IMG/VR virus record: IMGVR_UViG_3300013004_003355
Location: 1-47,248 of that record
Strand: one strand, 5' to 3'
Length of the DNA: 47,248 bases
DNA from: a virus
Part shown: piece by piece, positions 25,358 to 34,518 of the stretch
How positions within the stretch are numbered: the stretch's first letter is position 1
Layout: each line of letters opens with the position of its first letter
The notes under the pieces: model-generated
Seen by the model: the letters and a program-made list of their open reading frames with translations, nothing else
The model's database searches: none
What the model was told of the DNA's origin: nothing
Position numbers and translations under genes: made by a program

Positions 25358-25628
25358 TAACATCTCTGTAGTAAGAGCTAATTTATTTATTCAAATTCAT
25401 GAAATTGTTTTTCATGGTCAAGGTGGATATGATTGGGATACTATATATAACATGCCTTCATGGTTACGTAAGTTTACATTCAATCGAATACAAACTTATT
25501 ATAAAGAACAAAATAACGAACAGAATGAAGATTTAGCATCTCAATCTAAAAAGATAAAAGAAGGTAAAGTTGATTTACCATCTCATTTTAAAGGAAAAAT
25601 AGATAATAAAAAAATAGCCAAGTATTAA
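25335..25628 (+). CDS. gp51-like reading frame, probably made by ribosomal frameshift from gp26
   Basis: The +1 frame relative to gp26 is open from 25335 (after TAA at 25332-25334) to TAA at 25626-25628, 97 codons. Its translation includes ANLFIQIHEIVFHGQGGYDW and TIYNMPSWLRKFTFNRIQTY, which match the T4-family gp51 baseplate-hub assembly protein (IHEI.FHG.GGY....Y.MP.WLR.F). No ATG, GTG or TTG precedes this conserved part; the first ATG (25452) is inside it. A terminator overlaps its stop, which supports a true gene end. Expression is therefore most simply explained by a +1 or -2 shift at the T7 run 25337-25343, giving a fusion of about 335-340 residues. A non-AUG start (CTG 25347, ATC, ATT) or an indel error in the assembly are alternatives. 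Confidence 0.75.
   Translation, partial: TFFGLTSDNISVVRANLFIQIHEIVFHGQGGYDWDTIYNMPSWLRKFTFNRIQTYYKEQNNEQNEDLASQSKKIKEGKVDLPSHFKGKIDNKKIAKY
25337..25343 (+). other. Candidate slippery site (T7) for programmed frameshift
   Basis: Seven T between AAC and GGC: zero frame reads AAC TTT TTT TGG, the shifted frame continues TTT GGC CTG. The overlap of the two open frames is only 25335-25354, so the shift must occur in about 20 bases, and the T run is the only repetitive element there. Confidence 0.6.
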
Positions 25629-25641
25629 AACTTGGCTTTTT
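25616..25641 (+). terminator. Intrinsic terminator at end of gp51-like frame
   Basis: AGCCAAG (25616-25622), loop TATTAAAA, CTTGGCT (25631-25637), then four T, one further T and C. The gp51 stop codon lies in the loop. Confidence 0.75.
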
Positions 25642-25644
25642 CTA

Positions 25645-25652
25645 TATTTATT
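25645..25652 (+). promoter_or_regulatory. Variant late promoter motif TATTTATT
   Basis: CTATATTTATTAC, one mismatch to the TATTTATA motif, 15 bases before the tape-measure ATG at 25668. Confidence 0.45.
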
Positions 25653-25667
25653 ACATATATCTAAATT

Positions 25668-28097
25668 ATGGCTCAAGTATCTCTTAACGAATTAGAAGAA
25701 TTAAAAAAACTATATCAACAGATTGATGCCCTTACAACGCAACAAGCTGAAGCAGAAGCTAACCGAGTTCAACAACTAGGAAATGCTAGCCAGCAATTAG
25801 CTCGATTACGTAAAGAATACAATGACCTTACCTCAGATATTTCAAGATCTTTAGATATATTCAGATCTATAACTCAAGAAATAAGTAAACAGAATTTAGG
25901 TATAAATGAATCTAAAAAAGGATATAATGGGTTATCATCTATAGCTGAGAAAGTCCAAAGTCATCAAAAAGGAATATCTGAATTATCTTCTAAAGATGTT
26001 GCTGAACTTCAGAAAAAAGTTAAACAAGAACAATTAAGATTATCTAATGCTCAAAGTTTATTACAAAATAAAGAGCAAGAGTTAACAATTGAAAAACAAC
26101 AAAAAGAAGCACTTGCTGCTCAACAAGCAGCTGGAATAGCTTATTTACAAAATCTTCAACAAACTGGAAATATATCAAGCAACCAGTTAAATCGATTAAA
26201 TGCTTTAATAAAAGCACAAGATAAAAATAATAAACAAATAGATTCTTTAAATACTAAACTTTTTGATGTTCAAACTGCATTTTCAAATAATGAAGCTATC
26301 ATTAATGAAACAGATGCTGGACTTAGAGATTTAAATTTAACTCTTGAAAGAACTTTTAAACAAGCTCAAAATGTTGAAAAAGCTTTAGGTTTAGGTGGTA
26401 ATGCTGCTAAGGGAATAGAAAAAGCTTTAAACAGTGTAGGTTTAGGTGATTTAGCTAGTAAATTAGGTTTAGACGAGGTTAATAAAAAAATGAAAGAAAC
26501 CGCTGACAGAGTTACTGAAGGTGGGGAGAAAGCAGCTGGTTTTGGAGGTAAAATTAGAGTTTTAGGGGCGGGTATAGCTGAGATGGGTAAACAACTAGCT
26601 AAAGGTCTTTTAGACCCATTAGCTATATTAGGTTTCTTATTAAAAGGATTTTTAGCTCTAGATAAAGCCCAAACTGAATTTACTAGAGAAACAGGACATA
26701 GTATTGATTTTGTCGATACACTAAATACTAGTTTAATATCCTCAGCTGATTATATTAGGGCAGCTACTGAATTAACTAAACAGTTTGGTTTGGCAGCAGA
26801 TGCTATTTTTACAAAAGAAACTCTTCAAGAAGCTACTGAAATGGTAGAATTGATGGGTGTTACTAATGAACAAGCAGGTGAATTAGCTCGATTATCTAAA
26901 ATATCAGGTACTGAATTAAAAGCTAATAATGAAAAAATTATGGCTTCTTATAGTAGTTTTGTTAAATTAAACAAAACAGGTATAAGTGCTAAATCTGTAT
27001 TTAATGATGTCGCTAAAGTATCTAGTACTATAGCTATGTCATTTAAAGGTAACACAGTAGAAATTGCTAAATCAGTAATGGAAGCTAGGAAATTAGGATT
27101 AAGTCTTGAACAAGTTGATAAAGTAGCAGAATCATTACTTAATTTTGAAGATAGTATAGCTGCTGAATTAGAAGCAGAATTATTAACTGGTAAGCAAATT
27201 AATCTAGAACAAGCTAGGTTATATGCATTAAACAACGATATAGCGGGTTTAACCAAGGAAATAGGTAATAACCAGGAAATCATCGCTTCATTCTCTTCAG
27301 GTAATCGTATCCAACAAGAAGCAATAGCTAAGACTTTAGGTATGAGTAGAGAAGAAATGTCTAAAATGATTTATGATTCACAAATAGCTAATGGTTTAAC
27401 AGAAGAACAAGCAGCTAAATTAGCAGATGTATCTTTAGAAGACATGAAACGATTAAGTATACAAGAAAGTATAAATAAATCTATAGAAAAAATGTCTGAA
27501 GCATTAGCTGGTCCTCTATCTATGTTAGCTGAAATGTTAAGTCATAGTACTATCTTGTATGGGATAATGGCAGGGATTGGAATTATTATGGCTAATCAAA
27601 TAGTAGCGAGCACAATAGCGTTTGGAAAAAGTTTAGCTACAGCTATACCTAAATTAACAGCTATATTAGGTTTAGAAAGTGGAATAGCTGCCGCTAAAAT
27701 AGCAGTAAATCCATTTTTATTAGTGGCAGGTGCCGCAGCTGCTATAGGATTAGGAGCTTTAATTAATTCTGCTTCAAAACCAAAAACACCTGGATTAGCA
27801 GAAGGAGGTACTGTATTAAGCGAAGGAGCTATTATGGTAGGAGAAGAAGGACCTGAAATTATGACCGCAAAACCAGGTGCAACTGTCACACCATTAAATT
27901 CATTAAACGCGGCTAAAACTGGAGGAAATGGAGGATCTGATGCAGCTATATTAAATGAAATTAAAAACTTACTACAACAAATAGCATCAACACCTGGTAC
28001 AGTTATGTTAGATGGAACTAAAATAGGAACAGCATTAACTCCGTTTGTAAACCAAACAAACATTCAAACACAAGTTAAAACAGGCGCTAATTTATAA
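25668..28097 (+). CDS. Tail tape measure-like protein
   Basis: A 809-residue protein with long N-terminal coiled coils (about 5-250, Gln/Lys/Leu-rich), hydrophobic stretches (about 305-330 LLDPLAILGFLLKGFLALD and 625-705 with Ala/Ile-rich segments) and a C-terminal GLAEGGTVLSEGAIMVGEEG followed by PEIM, a common end of phage tape measures. Position after the gp26/gp51 pair fits a tape measure, which sets tail length and leaves the tail ahead of the DNA. T4 uses the smaller gp29 (590 residues) for this. By the usual 1.5 angstrom per residue, it would suggest a tail of roughly 120 nm, longer than T4's. Confidence 0.82.
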   Translation: MAQVSLNELEELKKLYQQIDALTTQQAEAEANRVQQLGNASQQLARLRKEYNDLTSDISRSLDIFRSITQEISKQNLGINESKKGYNGLSSIAEKVQSHQKGISELSSKDVAELQKKVKQEQLRLSNAQSLLQNKEQELTIEKQQKEALAAQQAAGIAYLQNLQQTGNISSNQLNRLNALIKAQDKNNKQIDSLNTKLFDVQTAFSNNEAIINETDAGLRDLNLTLERTFKQAQNVEKALGLGGNAAKGIEKALNSVGLGDLASKLGLDEVNKKMKETADRVTEGGEKAAGFGGKIRVLGAGIAEMGKQLAKGLLDPLAILGFLLKGFLALDKAQTEFTRETGHSIDFVDTLNTSLISSADYIRAATELTKQFGLAADAIFTKETLQEATEMVELMGVTNEQAGELARLSKISGTELKANNEKIMASYSSFVKLNKTGISAKSVFNDVAKVSSTIAMSFKGNTVEIAKSVMEARKLGLSLEQVDKVAESLLNFEDSIAAELEAELLTGKQINLEQARLYALNNDIAGLTKEIGNNQEIIASFSSGNRIQQEAIAKTLGMSREEMSKMIYDSQIANGLTEEQAAKLADVSLEDMKRLSIQESINKSIEKMSEALAGPLSMLAEMLSHSTILYGIMAGIGIIMANQIVASTIAFGKSLATAIPKLTAILGLESGIAAAKIAVNPFLLVAGAAAAIGLGALINSASKPKTPGLAEGGTVLSEGAIMVGEEGPEIMTAKPGATVTPLNSLNAAKTGGNGGSDAAILNEIKNLLQQIASTPGTVMLDGTKIGTALTPFVNQTNIQTQVKTGANL

Positions 28098-28105
28098 TAT
28101 TTATA
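28098..28105 (+). promoter_or_regulatory. Late promoter motif TATTTATA
   Basis: AATATTTATAATAAAC right after the tape-measure stop, 23 bases before the ATG at 28129. Confidence 0.65.
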
Positions 28106-28128
28106 ATAAACTTAAAAACTACAAAATC

Positions 28129-28410
28129 ATGGGATTATTAGATTTACTTCAAAACCAAGGATCTACCTTAACAGCTTATGATGGGACTACTCCTAGTATT
28201 AATCCACTAGCTACTCCTCAATCTCAAATGCATACTGGGTATTCAATTAATGGCACTAACGCTAATGTTGTCAATGGATCATATCAAGAGTACTTAGATG
28301 GTACTGCTAACTTTTTACCAACACCATCACAATTAGATTTAAATGGTGCTACCCCAAATATCTCTCCAAGCGGACAAGGGTTACCATATTTGAATAATTT
28401 ACCTGGATAA
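28129..28410 (+). CDS. Small tail/baseplate-region protein
   Basis: A 93-residue Asn/Pro/Gly/Thr-rich protein with little predicted helix, for example LATPQSQMHTGYSING and SPSGQGLPYLNNLPG. No family recognised. It starts MGLLDLLQNQG, echoing the MGLIDLRTDL of the next protein, which overlaps its stop by one base (TAATG). Probably a baseplate component; it is the first gene of a unit reaching at least 36311. Confidence 0.55.
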   Translation: MGLLDLLQNQGSTLTAYDGTTPSINPLATPQSQMHTGYSINGTNANVVNGSYQEYLDGTANFLPTPSQLDLNGATPNISPSGQGLPYLNNLPG

Positions 28411-30605
28411 TGGGATTAATTGATTTAAGAACTGATCTTAAATCTCTCAGATATGGTAATGATCAAAGAGGAGGTGGTTCAAGTAACCAACCTTACATTA
28501 CCACTTCCATACCTGAGGGTTTTGCTCCAACGTCAACAGATTTTTTGTTACGTAATGGATATTTAAACCCTGTTAACTCATTCCAGGATGTAAAAAGATT
28601 ATCTAAATTCTTTACTGATACAAAAACTCCTAATGGTTTATTATTCACTATTAAACAACAATTATTAGAGAGACAAAATCCTAAATTAGTTAATATTAAT
28701 AGAATTTATAATCCATTAGGAACATTAGCTCAAGCTGGTTTAAATTCTTTAGGTTTTCATGTTAATAAACAAGGTTTAAACCCATCAGAACCATCATATT
28801 TTAATGGTGGAACTTATGGTTATTACTACGCTACTAGAGGATTAGGTACAAATCCTCAATCTCAATTTTTACAAGGTGAAGGATATGAAAATAGATTAAC
28901 TATAGCATATACTGCTAAAATAGAAAAAAAACCATTAGGTTCTTTAACTATTAATCCTTTTGGTATAACAAATTTATCTGGGGAAAATATTCTATTATCA
29001 TATTCTGGAGGTCCTAATGCTCCATTAGGATTAGGGATAACTAATATTAGAATTAAAAATCCTACTCGTACTGTAGATTTACCTAAAGATAGAACTACAT
29101 TTAGACTTAAAATAGGTGGAGACAATATTGCTAATAAAAATTATTTAACATATACTGGTAAACCAAATATCAATTGGGTTCTTGATGAGTATAAACTTAA
29201 TATATCTAATCAGGTTATATTTGATTTAGATTTAGAAAATAATCAAGATATATTATTTACAAATAATGTTAGTAATATATTAAATAGAAGCAATGATAAT
29301 GTTGTAAGTACATTATATGCTCCTATATCTGCTAAAGAAAGTACATTAGAAATAAACAGACTAGGATCAGATCCTTCTAAACCAGAATATTATACTCCTA
29401 CTAGTTTAAGAGTTAGTAATTATGGTTACCAAGTATCATCATCTGGAGTAACTGAAGCAGCTATAAATAGATTTAAACTAGTAACAGACAGAAATAGTAC
29501 AACACTCCCACTTGAAAATAGAAATGATCTATACTTTTCAGATGCTAATATAGCAGGTTTTGTTGGAGCTTTTCCAAAGAATGTTGATGAAAGTAATAAT
29601 GTTCGTACTTTTTCAACTACACAATTATTAGACGCTGAGTCTGCTGGAAAATTAAAAGATACAGATTTTGGGACAAATGTTATAGATTTTAGATCAACAA
29701 TTGATGCTAGTTTAGGTGGTGGTAAAATTGTATCTACTAACTATAGTTTTTTTAACAGAGAAAATAAAAGCCAAGACCAAGAAGGATATGGTACTAGTAA
29801 AACCTCATTTAAAGGAAATTATACAGCAGATAGAGGAAGAGTATTAAACCCAAATATAGCTATATCAAATGATCAATTTGAAATAGGTAAAAACGGAGAA
29901 GATATTATAGATTTTAACTTTAGAATACTTAATCCAGCAAACACAGGAAATAATAGATTAATTGATTTTAGAGCATATCTTGAATCATGGAGTGATGGAG
30001 TAAAAGCTGATTATAATCCTGTTAAATACATGGGTAGAGCTGAAAGTTTTTATAAATATGGTGGATTTTCAAGAGATTCTTCTATTGAATTTTTAGTTCC
30101 TGCTTTATCAAGAGGAGATATGATTTCTAATTATCGTAAAGTTAATATGATGATGTGGGCATGTGCTCCTAATTACTCTAGTATAGGATTAATGAGAGGT
30201 AATATTACTGAAGTGTCAATGGGTTCTTATTTTAGAAGTATGCCTTCTATTATTAAAAGTGTAGATGTGGTTGAAATAGATGGAATGGGATGGGATATAA
30301 ATCGAAACCAAGAAGGTAAGGTCATTGACTTCCCAGCAGAATATAAAGATAGTATAGGCTTTCAAGATCCTAAAGATTTTGCACCACCAACAGCTGATGA
30401 TTTTTTTACTGGGCAGTTGCCAAAAGGATTAAAAATAACAGTTCAATTCACTCCACTCCATCAATTCACCCCAGAATATGGTCAAGCATTTATAGGTCAA
30501 AATCAAACATATGCTGGTCCATTATGGAATCAGGAAAGCACAATTAATAGAAGTGTATTCTTTTCTTCTGAAGAAAGAAATTATTTTCAAGCATCACCAA
30601 AATGA
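28410..30605 (+). CDS. Large baseplate-region structural protein
   Basis: A 731-residue protein, family not recognised. It is rich in Asn, Tyr, Gly and beta-prone sequence, with IDFRAYLESWSDGVKADYNP, NYRKVNMMMWACAPNYSSIG and LKITVQFTPLHQFTPEYGQA in the C-terminal third. The last of these resembles the tube-like (gp27/gpD fold) part of hub proteins, but that is weak. It lies between tape measure and hub, co-translated with neighbours (TAATG at start, ATGA at end), so a central baseplate role is inferred. Confidence 0.6.
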   Translation: MGLIDLRTDLKSLRYGNDQRGGGSSNQPYITTSIPEGFAPTSTDFLLRNGYLNPVNSFQDVKRLSKFFTDTKTPNGLLFTIKQQLLERQNPKLVNINRIYNPLGTLAQAGLNSLGFHVNKQGLNPSEPSYFNGGTYGYYYATRGLGTNPQSQFLQGEGYENRLTIAYTAKIEKKPLGSLTINPFGITNLSGENILLSYSGGPNAPLGLGITNIRIKNPTRTVDLPKDRTTFRLKIGGDNIANKNYLTYTGKPNINWVLDEYKLNISNQVIFDLDLENNQDILFTNNVSNILNRSNDNVVSTLYAPISAKESTLEINRLGSDPSKPEYYTPTSLRVSNYGYQVSSSGVTEAAINRFKLVTDRNSTTLPLENRNDLYFSDANIAGFVGAFPKNVDESNNVRTFSTTQLLDAESAGKLKDTDFGTNVIDFRSTIDASLGGGKIVSTNYSFFNRENKSQDQEGYGTSKTSFKGNYTADRGRVLNPNIAISNDQFEIGKNGEDIIDFNFRILNPANTGNNRLIDFRAYLESWSDGVKADYNPVKYMGRAESFYKYGGFSRDSSIEFLVPALSRGDMISNYRKVNMMMWACAPNYSSIGLMRGNITEVSMGSYFRSMPSIIKSVDVVEIDGMGWDINRNQEGKVIDFPAEYKDSIGFQDPKDFAPPTADDFFTGQLPKGLKITVQFTPLHQFTPEYGQAFIGQNQTYAGPLWNQESTINRSVFFSSEERNYFQASPK

Positions 30606-30904
30606 ACCGTTACAAAAGTACTAGAATAATAAATCAACCTGAAACTAATATTAAGTATTATAGAGATACTAAATATCCGGTTATACCTTTATCAATAAAT
30701 GACATTTATGTTATTACAGGTGAAGGAGATAGATATGACAAATTAGCTCAACAATATTATGAAGACAGCAGTTTGTGGTGGGTTATTTCTATAGCAAATG
30801 ATAATTTATCTCAAAATTCTCTATTTCCTCCAATAGGAGCACAAATACGTATACCAGTAAACATAAGTGGAATTATAAATAGTTATAATTTACTAAATCA
30901 ATAA
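30602..30904 (+). CDS. LysM-like baseplate protein (gp53-like)
   Basis: A 100-residue protein with a LysM-type fold. DIYVITGEGDRYDKLAQQYY, then EDSSLWWVISIAND and LFPPIGAQIRIPVN, match the LysM-like pattern (Y.I..GD....LA...Y......W.I...N......PG....IP). T4 baseplate wedge gp53 and small P2-type tail proteins carry the same domain. It overlaps the preceding gene by ATGA and precedes the hub gene by five bases; it probably binds the hub or tube end. Confidence 0.7.
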   Translation: MNRYKSTRIINQPETNIKYYRDTKYPVIPLSINDIYVITGEGDRYDKLAQQYYEDSSLWWVISIANDNLSQNSLFPPIGAQIRIPVNISGIINSYNLLNQ

Positions 30905-30908
30905 GGTT

Positions 30909-33900
30909 ATGGCAACTAGAAGCATTATAGGTCCTGGATTCGAAGATTGGGTTCAAAAGCAAATCTCTGTCCGACAGAATGTAAATAAACTAGATAACAG
31001 AAATAGACAGGAATTAATGTATCAAAATGTTAATACAGCATTTTTACGTCTAACTTCTGGTGTTAATATAGCCACAGGCTTTGATTCTAATAACACTCCA
31101 ACAGGATATGATAATGGAGCTGAAGCCAAGACATATCAATTATTTAATACTCGATTTAATAATCAATTTGCAGCTGGAGTAGGTATTGGTGCTCTTAACT
31201 CAGCTTATGGTTTCCAATCTACACCTGACTACGGATTTGTACCACCCCCAGGTTTAATATCAGCTGATGTTAAATCATTAAATAGAGGTGCACTTCGTGA
31301 TGCTACAATAAACTTAGTATGTCATAGTGCTACTCAATTTGAAATTATAGACCAACTATATCTTAGATTAGGATATTCTATGTTATTAGAGTGGGGTTGG
31401 TCTACTTATTTTGATAACAGTAATAATTACCAAAATGCTACTACTCAAGTAGATGTTGTTAATAAATTTTTAACAACAGGTACTGACCAAAAATCACTTT
31501 TAGAAGAGATCCAAAAACAAAGAGAAGCATCAGATGGAAATTATGATGCAATGTTTGGTTTAGTTAAGAATTTTTCTTGGAATTTAGAAAAAGATGGAAG
31601 CTATAATATTACTTTAAATTTAGTATCAGTAGGAGATATAATAGAGTCTTTAAAAGGAAATGTATCTCATCCTGCTGCTTCACAAACAATTCAAGCACCA
31701 CCAGAAGACGAACCTCCATTACAATATAATGCTGACAAATCTACTTTAAATAGAATATTATTTTATTTATCAAGTAAACTTCCACCAGATACTATATCAA
31801 TAACAGGTGGATGGGCTTCATTCCTTCAAGGAAATCAAACTACAGCTGATGAAATTGGAAAGCTTATTGGTTTAACACCTAACCAACGTAATGATAGACC
31901 AAATAGTCAAGGTGATGTAATAGCATTTATATTCCCACAGTTATTAGGAGTAAAACAAACTAATGCTGGGTATAATGCTCAATATTATATGAAGCTAGGG
32001 CTACTTTTAAGAAGTCTTCAAAACTTTTGTTTATTATATGATACATCTAAACCAGATGATGGAAGTGGAAGTAATGTATCTCCATTATTTAATATAAATT
32101 TCGAGGAAGAAGAAAACTTTATGTTTACTTTTCCAAGACATGGTAGTTTAGATCCTAGAGTATGTTTAATAGATGTTATAAAAGACTTAGATGAAGGTAC
32201 CCCTCCAATTATAAACAATAATAATTCAACAGGAGTTATTATGAGTACCAAAACATATACTTGGAGAGCTATTAATGTACAAATTGGTAATCAAAATCAA
32301 CCTTCTTTTAGTGATCCTAATTGGATATTTTTATCTCCAGATATAGCACCTTCCGCAGGAGTTTTAGGTTTTTTTAAATCAAATCTATTAGGAGAATATT
32401 ATAATGGTGGTATTCTTTTTGATGGAGGACCTGTTATTGATGGTGATAAAAAAGATGCAAAAGTTAAATCATACACTCCTTCCACAACTAATTTACTACA
32501 AATTAATCAATCACCATCACCCGGGGCATCAAATACTGTAGCTACAGTTTATCCACCTTCAACATGGTCACCTGTTTTAATAGCTGGTAGTGATCTTTTA
32601 GTTGATAGATTAAATAGTAATATAAATTCTGTTAGTTTACTAAATGATCTTGTAAATGATGCTAGTGGGATTAGAAGTAGAATAGCTACAACCCCTGTAT
32701 CTTTAGATATAGGTCTTAATCGTGAAGCTATTGTTAAACTTGAAGAAAAAATTGCGTATAATGAACAATTTAGCTATAAAGGAAGTGTCTCTGGTACAGA
32801 ATATACTGATAATAAATTTTGGATAAAAGAAGTAATAGTAACAACTGTCACATATCTTGATGCTAATGCTGGATATAATGATACTAATGTTAACAACAAC
32901 TCAGAAGAAGTTACTTTAGATACTCAAAATAATCTATTTAGTAATATAAGACCAGGTATTAATTATAGAGTTGATAAAGATAACTATCCATTCATTGGTA
33001 GAACAATGAATATGTACGTTAATATGAATTTTATAGCTAAAACGTTAGAACAATTTATTGATGCTAAATATGGAGCTATATCTATGTATGACTTTTTAGA
33101 TAAATTAATGACAGGTATTCAACAAGCTTTAGGTAATGTAAATAACTTTAATATAAGCTATGATGAAGTAACTAATACTTTTAGTATCATAGACGGTACA
33201 TTTATCCCAGGCTTAGATTTATATAAACCAGAAGCTTTTAAAAATAAACCTGTTGAATTTATTACTCATACATTAGATTCAAGTGCTGGTAGTTTTATGA
33301 GAGACGCTACAGTTAAAACTCAATTATCAAATAATTTTGCTACTCAAGTAACTGTTGGAGCTCAAGCTAATGGGAATGTTGTAGGTGAAAATGCTACTGC
33401 TTTAAGTAGATGGAATGTAGGTTTAGTAGATAGAATTATTTTAGAAAAAGATACTAAAAATGGCGCCAAAGGTACTACCACAGCAGATATAGACCAAAAA
33501 TTCTATGTGAATATAGGTCTAGTACAAAACTTATATACAGCTATTAATGACGGAAACATTACAGATCAACAAATAGATGGCTCAAGAGACGCGGCTGTTG
33601 ATTTATTTAAATATGAAACTGGTTTGTATACTAAAGAAGGATTTATACCTGGTATTGGATTTATACCTATTAACGCTGAATTAACAATGGATGGATTAAG
33701 CGGTATGAGAATATATGAATCATATACTGCTGATACTCGATTACTTCCTCCTAAATATAAAGATGCAATCCAATTTATTATAACAGGAGTATCTCATCGT
33801 ATTCAAAATAATGATTGGACCACTACTATAACAAGTATCTCAGGACCTAAATATACTGGAAGAGGATCTACAAAAGCTCTACCAGCTATTAAAACTCATG

Positions 33901-34508
33901 GTTTAAAAACACCTCCAAAAAGATCAGATACTAAAAATGACGGACCTAATGGAGAGTTCCCAATAGGTAATGATAATGTACAAAGTAATGGAACTCCAAG
34001 TGGTAAGCATGAGGAAATAATTTTAAAAGCAATGCAAGCTGCTTTCTCTAAAGGCCAAACTAAAGGACAATGTGCTAGAGGAACTGGAACTATGGCTATA
34101 AATGTTGCTGAAATATTAAAAGGAGCAAAACCTAGAGAAATGAGAAAAGGTGACTCAGGTGGAGTATCAGCTAAAGATTCTGCTCATCATGATAAATTAG
34201 TTAATTTAGGTTGGACAAAATATACATTTACTGGATTAACAAAGGCTCAAGCTATAGATTTAGTTAAAAATGGACCAAAAGATAGTAGTGGAAAAGTAAT
34301 ACCATGGGTAGCTGGAGACGCAGTTTGTTACTGGAATACAGATGGAATAGGATCAAATTTCCACTCTCAATATTACCAAAATAAATTATATACTAAGTAT
34401 AATTGGGCTACTGATAATGATGATAATTACAAAACAGATTTTGTTTATAAGAGTAAAAAAGCTGATAAATGGAATGTTGTAGTACTTAAAATACCTATTT
34501 TAGGATAA
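30909..34508 (+). CDS. Baseplate hub/spike protein with C-terminal cysteine peptidase-like domain
   Basis: A 1199-residue protein, the largest here. The N-terminal part (for example DQLYLRLGYSMLLEWGWSTY) and the region FIITGVSHRIQNNDWTTTIT (about 955-975) are hub-like; the latter is the usual closing strand pair of gp27/gpD-type hub folds. From about 1035 a separate domain follows a flexible linker: KGQTKGQCARGTGTMAINVA supplies a candidate catalytic Cys1055, VAGDAVCYWN resembles the Gly-Asp strand of CHAP/NlpC enzymes, and GSNFHSQYYQN a candidate His1152. I infer a hub that carries its own peptidoglycan hydrolase (amidase or endopeptidase) in place of the T4 gp5 lysozyme. Catalytic assignment is by eye. 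Confidence 0.72.
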   Translation: MATRSIIGPGFEDWVQKQISVRQNVNKLDNRNRQELMYQNVNTAFLRLTSGVNIATGFDSNNTPTGYDNGAEAKTYQLFNTRFNNQFAAGVGIGALNSAYGFQSTPDYGFVPPPGLISADVKSLNRGALRDATINLVCHSATQFEIIDQLYLRLGYSMLLEWGWSTYFDNSNNYQNATTQVDVVNKFLTTGTDQKSLLEEIQKQREASDGNYDAMFGLVKNFSWNLEKDGSYNITLNLVSVGDIIESLKGNVSHPAASQTIQAPPEDEPPLQYNADKSTLNRILFYLSSKLPPDTISITGGWASFLQGNQTTADEIGKLIGLTPNQRNDRPNSQGDVIAFIFPQLLGVKQTNAGYNAQYYMKLGLLLRSLQNFCLLYDTSKPDDGSGSNVSPLFNINFEEEENFMFTFPRHGSLDPRVCLIDVIKDLDEGTPPIINNNNSTGVIMSTKTYTWRAINVQIGNQNQPSFSDPNWIFLSPDIAPSAGVLGFFKSNLLGEYYNGGILFDGGPVIDGDKKDAKVKSYTPSTTNLLQINQSPSPGASNTVATVYPPSTWSPVLIAGSDLLVDRLNSNINSVSLLNDLVNDASGIRSRIATTPVSLDIGLNREAIVKLEEKIAYNEQFSYKGSVSGTEYTDNKFWIKEVIVTTVTYLDANAGYNDTNVNNNSEEVTLDTQNNLFSNIRPGINYRVDKDNYPFIGRTMNMYVNMNFIAKTLEQFIDAKYGAISMYDFLDKLMTGIQQALGNVNNFNISYDEVTNTFSIIDGTFIPGLDLYKPEAFKNKPVEFITHTLDSSAGSFMRDATVKTQLSNNFATQVTVGAQANGNVVGENATALSRWNVGLVDRIILEKDTKNGAKGTTTADIDQKFYVNIGLVQNLYTAINDGNITDQQIDGSRDAAVDLFKYETGLYTKEGFIPGIGFIPINAELTMDGLSGMRIYESYTADTRLLPPKYKDAIQFIITGVSHRIQNNDWTTTITSISGPKYTGRGSTKALPAIKTHGLKTPPKRSDTKNDGPNGEFPIGNDNVQSNGTPSGKHEEIILKAMQAAFSKGQTKGQCARGTGTMAINVAEILKGAKPREMRKGDSGGVSAKDSAHHDKLVNLGWTKYTFTGLTKAQAIDLVKNGPKDSSGKVIPWVAGDAVCYWNTDGIGSNFHSQYYQNKLYTKYNWATDNDDNYKTDFVYKSKKADKWNVVVLKIPILG

Positions 34509-34518
34509 AAAATTTAAG

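Noticed and set aside
25631-25660. TTGGCT as a seventh host-like promoter
   Set aside because: CTTGGCT here is the right arm of a terminator hairpin and no TTATATTTA lies at the right distance (CATATATCT instead).
27596-28063. 155-residue minus-strand open frame opposite the tape measure
   Set aside because: It is hydrophobic low-complexity sequence complementary to the Ala/Gly-rich 3' end of the tape-measure gene; no promoter or family.
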